Shown: positions 56,958 to 64,000 of the stretch, in pieces
Layout of the letters: each line of letters begins with the position of its first letter
How positions within the stretch are numbered: the stretch's first letter is position 1
Source: JASJBU01 sp963790775
Lineage (GTDB): Bacteria; Pseudomonadota; Gammaproteobacteria; Chromatiales; Chromatiaceae
Assembly (NCBI GenBank): GCA_963790775.1
Contig: CAWBPR010000013.1
Coordinates: 62,001-126,000 of the forward strand
Length of the DNA stretch: 64,000 bases
Reading direction: 5' to 3'
Notes under the pieces: model-generated
What the model was told of the DNA's origin: nothing
The model's input: the letters and a program-made list of their open reading frames with translations, nothing else
Databases searched by the model: none
Position numbers and translations under genes: made by a program

Positions 56958-57746
56958 ATGACAATTGATTCGAATAACCTCATGGAATCTGACCAGGATA
57001 AATCAAAGAAGCGCCGCCGGGGCATCTACCTGTTGCCAAATCTTTTTACCACCGCCACGCTATTTTTCGGCTTTTACGCCATTCTGGCGGCGATGAACGG
57101 CAAGTTTGAGGCGGCTGCGATGGCGATCTTCGTGGCAATGCTGATGGATGGTCTGGATGGCCGGGTGGCGCGGCTGACCAATACGCAGAGTGCTTTCGGG
57201 GCCGAGTATGACAGCCTGGCCGACATGGTCGCTTTTGGACTCTCCCCGGCACTGGTGATGTTCAGTTGGGCATTGAGTGGTCTGGGCAAGCTGGGATGGC
57301 TGGCCGCCTTTATCTATACCGCTGCCACCGCACTGCGGCTGGCCCGCTTCAACACCCAGATCGGTGTATCTGACAAGCGCTATTTTCAAGGTCTGCCGAG
57401 CCCCTCCGCCGCTGCCATTATGGCGGGTGGTGTCTGGTTAGGGGTGGACTATGAGATCGCTGGCGCTTCACTAAGCTGGGCTGCTGCGGTATTGACTACG
57501 GTTGTTGGCCTGCTGATGGTGAGTAACTTCCGTTTCCACAGCTTCAAGGAGATCGATTTTCACGGTAAAGTGCCGTTCATCGCGATGGTGCTCGTGATGC
57601 TCGGTTTTGCCGTGGTCCTGACCCATCCGCCAACAGTGTTGTTTTTGCTCTTTCTTGCCTACGCGATATCCGGCCCGCTTCTCACCCTGACCAAGCTGCG
57701 GGAGAAAAAATCCCAGCGTCAGGCCAGTGATGAATCTGCAGACTAA
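56958..57746 (+). CDS. pssA: CDP-diacylglycerol--serine O-phosphatidyltransferase
   Basis: 262 residues. The CDP-alcohol phosphotransferase motif Dx2DGx2ARx8Gx3Dx3D is present at about residues 61-88 (MDGLDGRVARL, GAEYDSLADMVAFG). About eight helices. Makes phosphatidylserine from CDP-diacylglycerol and serine, the first step to phosphatidylethanolamine. This is the membrane-bound subclass II type (as in Bacillus), widespread in proteobacteria but not E. coli. Next gene unit is leuA, a pairing often seen (pssA near ilv/leu genes). Confidence 0.95.
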   Translation: MTIDSNNLMESDQDKSKKRRRGIYLLPNLFTTATLFFGFYAILAAMNGKFEAAAMAIFVAMLMDGLDGRVARLTNTQSAFGAEYDSLADMVAFGLSPALVMFSWALSGLGKLGWLAAFIYTAATALRLARFNTQIGVSDKRYFQGLPSPSAAAIMAGGVWLGVDYEIAGASLSWAAAVLTTVVGLLMVSNFRFHSFKEIDFHGKVPFIAMVLVMLGFAVVLTHPPTVLFLLFLAYAISGPLLTLTKLREKKSQRQASDESAD

Positions 57747-57756
57747 TCCCCGACTG

Positions 57757-57785
57757 TTGGAATTCCAGAGAGCTTGAGTTATATT
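57757..57785 (+). promoter_or_regulatory. Candidate sigma-70 promoter for the leu leader and leuA
   Basis: TTGGAA, 17 bases, TATATT. Transcription would begin near 57792, about 20 bases before the leader-peptide ATG at 57813. Confidence 0.5.
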
Positions 57786-57812
57786 CGCCCTATACCGATG
57801 GAAAAACTTCAA

Positions 57813-57920
57813 ATGAATCCAACCGCGCAACAATCAGTCTTTCTCTCTCCTGACCAGGGGATGACTGCTGTGTGCCTGTGTGGTCTGCTCGATTCACTGC
57901 TGCTGCGACTACTGCCCTGA
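57813..57920 (+). CDS. leuL: Leucine-rich leader peptide upstream of leuA
   Basis: A 35-residue peptide beginning MNPTAQQSV and ending VCLCGLLDSLLLRLLP then TGA. Nine of its last fifteen residues or so are leucine, clustered just before the stop, which is the hallmark of ribosome-mediated attenuation of leucine operons. An in-frame ATG at 57798 is an alternative start. GGAAAAA precedes the ATG. Downstream bases offer competing pairings: CTGCTGCTG with CAGCAG (57965-57975), GGGGC after the stop with GCCCC, and GCCCC with GGGGGC at about 57942-57955. No clean T-run terminator follows. Not the same sequence as E. coli leuL; the symbol is by analogy. Confidence 0.75.
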   Translation: MNPTAQQSVFLSPDQGMTAVCLCGLLDSLLLRLLP

Positions 57921-58042
57921 GGGGCATTGATACCAAGCGCCCCGGCGGGGGCCGTAATCCACGCAACAGCAGATATCCCAAACATAAAGAATTTTTAACC
58001 TTGATGCATCCGTGTGAGTGACATCGAGGCTGGAGAAACAAT

Positions 58043-59596
58043 ATGAATAACTCAGATCAGTTGATAGTATTCGATACCACGTTGCGCGATGGTGAGCAGA
58101 GTCCCGGCGCCTCAATGACCAAGGATGAGAAGGTGCGGATCGCCAAGGCGCTTGAAAAGATGCATGTGGATGTGATCGAGGCCGGTTTTCCCATCGCCAG
58201 TACAGGTGACTTTGAGGCGGTAGAGGCCGTTGCAAATGTTGTCAAAGACTCGACGGTCTGCGGGCTCGCCCGCGCCCTGGACAAGGATATCGATCGTGCC
58301 GGCGAGGCGCTGAAGGGAGCCAGTTCAGCGCGCATCCACACCTTCATCGCCACCTCGCCGATCCACATGCAGCATAAACTGCGCATGAATCCCGATCAGG
58401 TGGTTGAGCAGGCTGTGCATGCCATCAAACGGGCGCGGAAGTTTACCGACAATGTGGAGTTTTCCGCGGAGGATGCAGGCCGTTCGGAGATCGACTTCCT
58501 GTGCCGGGTCTTCGAGGCGGCGATCGTTGCCGGGGCCACCACCCTCAATGTGCCGGATACCGTGGGCTATGCGATGCCCCACCAGTTTGGCGACTTGATA
58601 CGGGTGTTGCGCGAACGGATCCCCAATTCCGATAAAGCGATCTTCTCGGTGCACTGCCACAACGACCTTGGCCTGGCCGTGGCAAACTCACTGGCTGCGG
58701 TGGATAATGGCGCACGGCAGGTGGAGTGTACGATCAATGGTCTTGGGGAACGCGCCGGCAATGCCTCACTGGAAGAGATCGTGATGGCGGTGCGCACCCG
58801 GCCGGATATCTTTCCCTGTCATACCAGACTCGATACCACCCAGATCGTTCCCTGTTCGAAGCTGGTCTCCAACATTACCGGATTTCCGGTGCAGCCGAAT
58901 AAGGCGATCGTCGGCGCCAATGCCTTCGCTCATGAGTCGGGCATCCATCAGGATGGCGTGCTGAAATCCCGCGAGACCTATGAAATCATGCGCGCCGAGG
59001 ATGTCGGCTGGAGCCGCAACCGTATGGTGCTCGGCAAGCACTCCGGTCGCAACGCCTTCCGCACCCATCTGGAGGAGATCGGCATCGTGTTCGCCGCCGA
59101 AGAGGAGTTGAACGAGGCATTTTCACGCTTCAAGGATCTCGCCGATAAAAAGCACGAGATCTTCGACGAGGATCTGCAGGCCCTGGTCACCGATTCCAGC
59201 AGCGCCCGGGCCGAGAATGAGCGGGTCAAACTGGTCTCTCTCAAGGTCTGTTCCGAGACCGGTGAAACTCCCCATGCCGATATGGTGCTGAGTTTCGATG
59301 GTGTTGAAATTGCTGACAGCGCTTCAGGGGGCGGGCCGGTGGATGCGACATTCAAGGCGATCGAAGCCCTGGTCAACAGCGGCACCGAACTGCAACTCTA
59401 CTCGGTGAATAACATCACCAGCGGCACCGATGCCCAGGGCGAGGTTACCGTCAGACTGGAGAAAGGCGGGCATATCGTCAATGGGCAGGGGGCGGATACG
59501 GATATCGTCATTGCTTCGGCCAAGGCCTACCTCAATGCGGTGAACAAAATCCTGGAGCCGGTGGCAAAGGCTCACCCACAGACTGGAGACGTATGA
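58043..59596 (+). CDS. leuA: 2-isopropylmalate synthase
   Basis: 517 residues, standard length. Catalytic domain begins IVFDTTLRDGEQSPGASM, with metal-binding HCHNDLGLAVANS and the HESGIHQDGVLK region; the C-terminal leucine-binding regulatory domain follows from about 390. Condenses acetyl-CoA with 2-oxoisovalerate, the first committed step of leucine synthesis, feedback-inhibited by leucine. GGAG lies ahead of the ATG. The leader peptide at 57813-57920 indicates attenuation by charged leucyl-tRNA. Confidence 0.97.
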   Translation: MNNSDQLIVFDTTLRDGEQSPGASMTKDEKVRIAKALEKMHVDVIEAGFPIASTGDFEAVEAVANVVKDSTVCGLARALDKDIDRAGEALKGASSARIHTFIATSPIHMQHKLRMNPDQVVEQAVHAIKRARKFTDNVEFSAEDAGRSEIDFLCRVFEAAIVAGATTLNVPDTVGYAMPHQFGDLIRVLRERIPNSDKAIFSVHCHNDLGLAVANSLAAVDNGARQVECTINGLGERAGNASLEEIVMAVRTRPDIFPCHTRLDTTQIVPCSKLVSNITGFPVQPNKAIVGANAFAHESGIHQDGVLKSRETYEIMRAEDVGWSRNRMVLGKHSGRNAFRTHLEEIGIVFAAEEELNEAFSRFKDLADKKHEIFDEDLQALVTDSSSARAENERVKLVSLKVCSETGETPHADMVLSFDGVEIADSASGGGPVDATFKAIEALVNSGTELQLYSVNNITSGTDAQGEVTVRLEKGGHIVNGQGADTDIVIASAKAYLNAVNKILEPVAKAHPQTGDV

Positions 59597-59603
59597 TCGG
59601 CTG

Positions 59604-60425
59604 ATGGACGAAACACAGCGCCGGGACTATTTGCAGAAGATGGGGATCGCGGTGTGGGAGCGTCGTGATCCCCCGCATGTTGTAGAACCGGTTGAAGAAT
59701 CCCCAGTCGTCCTGCAAGAAGCCCCACGTGCAGGGTCCCTTTCTTCCGAGGTGGAAGAGTGGGATAGAGGCTGTCCTGCTGAGCTGGATAGCCAAATCCC
59801 ATACCCTGATTATCCCAGTGACTGGGAGCCGGCGGCAGACTATACAGCGGGTGATGATTCCACATCTGCTCTGGATTGGGATGGCCTACGGGAACGAGTC
59901 CTGAACTGCCGGGCCTGTGGCCTGCGGCAGGGTTGCACGCAAACCGTATTTGGCGTTGGTAATGAGCAGGCGGATCTGTTGATCATCGGGGAAGCGCCCG
60001 GTGCAGACGAGGACAGGCAGGGTGAGCCCTTCGTCGGACGCGCCGGCCAGTTACTCAACGAGATGTTGCTCGCCATGGGTTTCAAACGGGAGCAGGTTTT
60101 TATCGCCAATATCCTCAAGTGCCGTCCCCCGGATAATCGCGATCCCAAGCCGGAAGAAGCGCTCAAGTGTGAGCCTTTTCTGCTGCGGCAGATCGCGTTG
60201 ATACAGCCCCGGGTCATACTTTCGGTGGGCAGGATTTCCGCACAGAATCTGCTCAAGACCGATATCCCCGTGGGTAAGTTGCGCGGCAGAATCCATACCT
60301 ATGGCGAGGGCCGGATACCGCTGGTGGTGACCTACCATCCTGCGTATCTGTTGCGTTCTCCCGAGCAGAAGGGTAAGTCCTGGGATGATCTGCAGCTTGC
60401 ACTGTCTCTGCTTCAGGAGCAATGA
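59604..60425 (+). CDS. Type-4 uracil-DNA glycosylase (iron-sulfur)
   Basis: 273 residues. About 90 N-terminal residues are a variable acidic linker; the glycosylase domain follows with LNCRACGLRQGCTQTVFG and ILKCRPPDNRDPKPEEALKC, giving the four cysteines for a [4Fe-4S] cluster, GEAPGADEDRQGEPFVGRAG as active-site motif A and HPAYLLRSP as the C-terminal His motif. Removes uracil (deaminated cytosine) from DNA. Database entries sometimes misname such proteins as phage DNA polymerase. Overlaps rimI by four bases (ATGA). Confidence 0.95.
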   Translation: MDETQRRDYLQKMGIAVWERRDPPHVVEPVEESPVVLQEAPRAGSLSSEVEEWDRGCPAELDSQIPYPDYPSDWEPAADYTAGDDSTSALDWDGLRERVLNCRACGLRQGCTQTVFGVGNEQADLLIIGEAPGADEDRQGEPFVGRAGQLLNEMLLAMGFKREQVFIANILKCRPPDNRDPKPEEALKCEPFLLRQIALIQPRVILSVGRISAQNLLKTDIPVGKLRGRIHTYGEGRIPLVVTYHPAYLLRSPEQKGKSWDDLQLALSLLQEQ

Positions 60426-60886
60426 GCGCCCAGCTTAAAAGTCCCATGCTGGCTATTCGGCCCATGCAGCAGGAGGACCTGCAGCAGGTTCTTGCGATTG
60501 AGGAACTCAGTTACGATTTCCCCTGGACTCTGGGGATCTTCGTGGACTGTCTGCGGGTTGGCTATTGCTGCTGGGTGATCACCCTGGACGAAGCAGTGAT
60601 CGGCTACGGTGTCATGTCAGTGGCGGCGAATGAGTGCCATATTCTGAATGTCTGTATCCATCCGCAACAGCAGGGACATGGATTGGGAGGACAACTATTC
60701 CGGCGGCTGCTTCAGCTGGGGAAACTGCACGGGGCGAAAACCGCTTTTCTGGAAGTGCGCGCCTCAAATGACCACGCATTGCGCCTCTATGAGCAGCTTG
60801 GTTTTCTGGAAGTGGGGCGAAGAAAGGACTATTACCCGAGCAAACAGGGCAGGGAGGATGCGCTGGTGATGTCCCAGGCCCTGTAG
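60422..60886 (+). CDS. rimI: Ribosomal-protein-S18-alanine N-acetyltransferase
   Basis: 154 residues, GNAT fold, normal RimI length. Shows AIEELSYDFPWTLGIF (the RimI substrate-side segment), the acetyl-CoA loop HPQQQGHGLGGQLF and the conserved EVRASNDHALRLYEQLGF. Acetylates the N-terminal Ala of S18. Translationally coupled to the glycosylase gene, an arrangement common in gammaproteobacteria. Confidence 0.96.
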   Translation: MSAQLKSPMLAIRPMQQEDLQQVLAIEELSYDFPWTLGIFVDCLRVGYCCWVITLDEAVIGYGVMSVAANECHILNVCIHPQQQGHGLGGQLFRRLLQLGKLHGAKTAFLEVRASNDHALRLYEQLGFLEVGRRKDYYPSKQGREDALVMSQAL

Positions 60887-60902
60887 CTTGATAGACCAGG
60901 CC

Positions 60903-61553
60903 CTAGATAAAGTGGTCGAAAGGGTCTTCGCGGGCTGCCATAGAGGCTGTCTCCACGGCTTTGAATTGGCTGAGCGCCCGACGGCCTGTCGGGGTGGATG
61001 CCGGTTGATTTGAGTCTGCCGGCTGTTCTTCAGTTGCAGCCTTTGAGGCTTCCCTGCTTTTGATCAAAATCTCCTGGCGCGCCTCTGCCGCCATCATTGC
61101 AGCCTGCGATGCAATACGTCTGTCCTGGCTGGATGGCTCTGCCGGGGCGAGCGCAGCGCGTCTGATCACCTGGGCCTTTTCCAGGGTTTTCTGTGGGTCC
61201 GCTTCCTTGCTGATATCGATACTGACCTCGCCGCCGACGGCATAGCGCTTACCATCGGGCCCCATCTTATAGTTGAAACTGGCTGCGCCTTTCGCATAGA
61301 GTCCAGCGGTTGCCTTGTGCGCCAACTCATGGGCCTTTACCTCGCGATCACGGCGCTTGAGCTGTTCAACCTCTTTTTGTTCAGCCTGGGGAAGTTCTGC
61401 AGGGCGCTGCGCCTCTTTTCCGGTCTCGCTTTTATCGGCAGTAGATGGGCGCTCTTCACGGCGCGGCACAGCCGATGGCTGTAAGGCGGGAGCGATGCTG
61501 CTGATGGTTGAGCTGCTGTCCATTTCTGAAGGCGCGTGTTTTTGATTACCCAA
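60903..61553 (-). CDS. Putative metalloprotease of the CJM1_0395/SprA-related family
   Basis: 216 residues. A Pro/Glu/Lys-rich N-terminus, then EVKAHELAHKATAGLYAKGAASFNYKMGPDGKRYAVGGEV, with zinc-binding HELAH and the conserved GGEVSIDIS turn. C-terminal Ala-rich helix (RIASQAAMMAAEARQE). This is the small cytoplasmic family found across proteobacteria and annotated as catalytic metalloprotease-like; actual proteolysis is unproven. Convergent with rimI, divergent from prfC. Confidence 0.92.
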   Translation of the reverse strand: MGNQKHAPSEMDSSSTISSIAPALQPSAVPRREERPSTADKSETGKEAQRPAELPQAEQKEVEQLKRRDREVKAHELAHKATAGLYAKGAASFNYKMGPDGKRYAVGGEVSIDISKEADPQKTLEKAQVIRRAALAPAEPSSQDRRIASQAAMMAAEARQEILIKSREASKAATEEQPADSNQPASTPTGRRALSQFKAVETASMAAREDPFDHFI

Positions 61554-61663
61554 TGATCAATTATATAAAAATGCCGATAGAAGTGTGAAATCATGAGAAT
61601 GAAACTCAGTATTGTTTAGTGGGCTGAGCGTGATCCTGATCAGCGATCACCGGATGAATGCGT

Positions 61664-61669
61664 TATAAT
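61664..61669 (+). promoter_or_regulatory. Possible -10 box of prfC
   Basis: TATAAT 33 bases before the prfC ATG. No good -35 hexamer at 17 bases. Confidence 0.38.
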
Positions 61670-61702
61670 TGACCGCTTTTTTACCGCTAACCATCAGAAT
61701 TC

Positions 61703-63283
61703 ATGTCCGAACTGCTCGAACAACTCAGCCGGCGCCGCACCTTCGCCATCATCTCCCACCCGGATGCGGGTAAGACCACGCTTACCGAGAAGCTGTTGCT
61801 GTATGGTGGCGCGATTCAGATGGCGGGTACCGTCAAGGGCCGTAAGGCCGCGCGTCACGCCACCTCCGACTGGATGGAGATGGAGAAGGAGCGCGGCATC
61901 TCGGTGACCTCCTCGGTGATGCAGTTTCCCTACCGAGACGAGATCGTCAACCTGCTCGATACCCCCGGTCATGAGGATTTCTCTGAGGATACCTATCGCA
62001 CCCTGACTGCGGTGGATTCGGCGCTGATGGTGATCGACGTGGCGAAAGGCGTGGAGGAGCGCACCATCAAGCTGATGGAGGTCTGCCGCATGCGGGACAC
62101 GCCGATCCTCACCTTCGTCAACAAACTCGACCGGGAGGGCAGGGACCCGTTGGAGATCCTGGACGAGATCGAGAGTGTGCTGAAGATCAAGTGTGCCCCG
62201 ATCTCCTGGCCCATCGGTATGGGTAAGCGGCTGAAGGGCGTCTATGATCTGCGCACCGATACCACCCATCTGTTCAGCGCCACCCATGGCGGCAAGATCC
62301 AGATGGGGGAGATGATCGAGGGGCTGGACAATCCCCATCTGGATGAGCTGATCGGCGATCAGGCGGGCGAGTTGCGGGAAGCGATCGAGTTGGTCCGCGG
62401 AGCCAGTAACGAGCTTGATCTGGAAGCCTATGCGCGGGGTGAGTTGACGCCGGTGTTTTTCGGCTCGGCGATCAACAACTTCGGGGTCAGGGAGCTGCTG
62501 GACGCGTTTGTCGAGTATGCCCCGGCGCCTCTGTCGCGTTCCACCCAGCAACGCCTGGTTGAACCCTCCGAGCAGAAATTTACCGGCTTCGTGTTCAAGA
62601 TTCAGGCCAACATGGATCCCCAGCACCGTGACCGCATCGCCTTCCTGCGGGTCTGCTCCGGCAGTTATCGCAAGGGCATGAAGATGCACCATGTGCGCAT
62701 CGGCAAGACGGTGCAGATCAGCAACGCGATCACTTTCCAGGCCGACGAACGCAGGCATGTCGAGGAGGCCTGGCCGGGGGATATCATCGGTCTGCATAAT
62801 CATGGCACTATCCAGATCGGCGATACCTTTACCGAAGGGGAAGAGCTGAAGTACGAAGGCATTCCCTATTTTGCTCCGGAACTTTTTCGTCGCGTAGTGC
62901 TCAGAGACCCGCTGAAACAGAAGGCGCTGCTGAAAGGGGTATTGCAGCTCTGTGAAGAGGGTGCGACCCAGGTCTTTCGCCCGTTGAAAAACAACGATCT
63001 AATTCTGGGGGCGGTGGGTGTGCTGCAGTTTGATGTGGCGGTGCAGCGGCTGAAGAATGAATACAAGGTGGAAGCGATCGTGGAGAATATCAGTGTCTCC
63101 ACCACCCGTTGGATCAAGTGCAGTGATGAAAAGATGTTGGAGCGTTTTCAGGCTAAGGCTTTCGAAAACCTGGCTTTGGATGGAGATGATCAGCTGGTTT
63201 ATCTCGCCCCGACCCGGGTCAACCTGGATCTGGCCATGGAGCGCTGGCCCGATGTGCGGTTCCTTGCCACCCGGGAGCTGTAA
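61703..63283 (+). CDS. prfC: Peptide chain release factor 3
   Basis: 526 residues. GTPase motifs HPDAGKTT (residues 19-26), DTPGHEDFSEDTYR and NKLDREGRDP, followed by the beta-barrel domain 2 (FTGFVFKIQANMDPQHRDRIAF) and the RF3 C-terminal domain. GTP-dependent removal of RF1/RF2 from the ribosome after release. Full length with no damage. Confidence 0.98.
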   Translation: MSELLEQLSRRRTFAIISHPDAGKTTLTEKLLLYGGAIQMAGTVKGRKAARHATSDWMEMEKERGISVTSSVMQFPYRDEIVNLLDTPGHEDFSEDTYRTLTAVDSALMVIDVAKGVEERTIKLMEVCRMRDTPILTFVNKLDREGRDPLEILDEIESVLKIKCAPISWPIGMGKRLKGVYDLRTDTTHLFSATHGGKIQMGEMIEGLDNPHLDELIGDQAGELREAIELVRGASNELDLEAYARGELTPVFFGSAINNFGVRELLDAFVEYAPAPLSRSTQQRLVEPSEQKFTGFVFKIQANMDPQHRDRIAFLRVCSGSYRKGMKMHHVRIGKTVQISNAITFQADERRHVEEAWPGDIIGLHNHGTIQIGDTFTEGEELKYEGIPYFAPELFRRVVLRDPLKQKALLKGVLQLCEEGATQVFRPLKNNDLILGAVGVLQFDVAVQRLKNEYKVEAIVENISVSTTRWIKCSDEKMLERFQAKAFENLALDGDDQLVYLAPTRVNLDLAMERWPDVRFLATREL

Positions 63284-63374
63284 GTTCAGCGATAGCTGGA
63301 CTTTACCCTTGAGCCTGACGGTTTTTTAGCAGGCCCCGCCGGTTTAGAGTGTCAAAAATTTAGAGGTATTGTTG

Positions 63375-63614
63375 ATGGAAAATGAAAAGGTAGAAGAACT
63401 GATCCGCGCCGGTATGCCTGGCGCCGAAGTGACAGTGACCGGCGATGGTAGGCATTTCGAAGCTACCGTGGTGAGCGCGGAGTTTGCAGGAAAATCACTG
63501 ATTCAGAAACACCGCATGGTCATGGAGACCGTGAAGGAACAGATCGCGAGTGATGAATTGCACGCCCTCTCGATCAAGGCGTTCTCTCCCGGTGAAATGA
63601 CTTCAAGCAAATAA
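63375..63614 (+). CDS. ibaG: BolA-family protein, IbaG/YrbA type
   Basis: 79 residues from ATG 63375 (two in-frame TTG codons precede it, with GAGG about 12 bases upstream). The BolA fold is seen in VEELIRAGMPGAEVTVTGDGRHFEATVVSAEFAGKSLIQKHRMV; the short length and the GRHF segment fit IbaG rather than BolA itself. Such proteins bind [2Fe-2S] clusters with monothiol glutaredoxins. Confidence 0.92.
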   Translation: MENEKVEELIRAGMPGAEVTVTGDGRHFEATVVSAEFAGKSLIQKHRMVMETVKEQIASDELHALSIKAFSPGEMTSSK

Positions 63615-63709
63615 ACTTAGATCTTTCATTGGTAATTTTCAGCAGCTCAGACATAATTAAATAAGTAGAGTGAAAGTTTCCTGGAGACTAATAATAAAGG
63701 AGGTTTATG

Positions 63710-63919
63710 ATGTTCTTGATGCAGAAAAATACGGAAAAGCTGGTAGAGGTGCTGGGCTTGACCGATCTGTTTAATCCCAATCATAAGTCGGTCGTGGGTC
63801 GTTTCCACGCCGGTGAGGAGATGCAGGATCCTGAGAAATTTTCCAAAAAAGATATGCAGTTTCCCTCCGGTGAGGAACTCCCAAGGTGCTGGCTGGATGC
63901 AAACTATCGGCGAGGCTGA
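63710..63919 (+). CDS. Small hypothetical protein
   Basis: 69 residues from ATG 63710; AAAGGAGG ends seven bases before it, a better distance than to the ATG at 63707. Contains LGLTDLFNPNHKSVVGRFHAG and MQFPSGEELPRCWLDANYR. No family recognised, but the strong ribosome-binding site and the terminator right after it support a real gene. Confidence 0.72.
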   Translation: MFLMQKNTEKLVEVLGLTDLFNPNHKSVVGRFHAGEEMQDPEKFSKKDMQFPSGEELPRCWLDANYRRG

Positions 63920-63945
63920 GTCAAAGCAAGGTTGAAACCTGGAAG

Positions 63946-63977
63946 CGCCGCCTGACCAATGGCCAGGCGGCGTTTTT
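63946..63977 (+). terminator. Rho-independent terminator
   Basis: CGCCGCCTG / CAGGCGGCG stem with a nine-base loop followed by TTTTT, 27 bases after the last gene of the window. Confidence 0.92.
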
Positions 63978-64000
63978 GTGTGCGAAGCAACCACAGGGGC

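Noticed and set aside
63647..63994. 115-codon minus-strand ORF at the right end
   Set aside because: Covers the small plus-strand gene and its terminator, both with better evidence.

Overview
The window reads as about 64 kb of chromosome from a GC-moderate gammaproteobacterium. Gene content points to a respiratory, probably sulfur-cycle-associated autotroph or mixotroph of the Chromatiales/Sedimenticola-Thiodiazotropha type: a DMSO-reductase-type electron-transfer subunit, MtrA/MtrB-type electron conduit genes, many c-type hemes, a malyl-CoA cluster, and YadGH, PrfC, LeuA and RimI that resemble gammaproteobacterial versions. This assignment is an inference from genes; no rRNA, tRNA or CRISPR array was seen.

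Layout. 1-1.8 kb: a DmsB-DmsC fusion cut by the window edge. 2-5.2 kb: a secreted family-31 glycosidase with starch-binding domains. 5.6-10.3 kb: an unknown membrane protein and a giant secreted gene with six PKD repeats followed by ten CxxCH heme sites. 11-14.3 kb: yceI, cytochrome b561, pirin and a LysR regulator. 14.5-17.9 kb: an Ada-type alkyltransferase, then a peroxiredoxin-glutaredoxin fusion with glutathione reductase. 17.9-20 kb: a three-gene set led by a glycine-zipper protein that may be a secreted effector. 20.4-22 kb: a CHASE-GGDEF protein with a degenerate active site. 22.1-25.4 kb: decaheme cytochrome plus MtrB/PioB porin, an electron conduit across the outer membrane. 26-32 kb: an RND efflux operon with SIMPL protein and lipoprotein hydrolase. 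32.3-35.4 kb: malyl-CoA lyase and malate thiokinase. 35.5-38.3 kb: a TSUP permease, a PstS-OmpA fusion and a small membrane protein.

38.6-52.6 kb is accessory ground: an SGNH hydrolase fragment, an AT-rich OLD-type nuclease gene, a subtilase with two P domains, a DUF1835 gene, a truncated IS4-type element abutting a truncated gene, a Tat-exported DUF1501 protein, an integron-integrase-like recombinase lacking part of its active site, and a second PKD protein with one heme site and an Asp-rich tail. 52.8-64 kb is ordinary core: yadGH, a CPA2 antiporter, an SCP2-like protein, pssA, a leucine-rich leader peptide ahead of leuA, a type-4 uracil-DNA glycosylase, rimI, a CJM1_0395-type metalloprotease, prfC and ibaG.

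The genes join into a few modules: electron transfer to or from the cell exterior (decaheme cytochrome, porin, and possibly the PKD cytochrome), glutathione-based peroxide removal, glyoxylate/acetyl-CoA assimilation, and leucine attenuation. A striking feature is at least 18 apparent single- or double-base indels in ten otherwise well-conserved genes, while the last 11 kb has none. They may be sequence errors or real gene decay, and every affected gene is marked.
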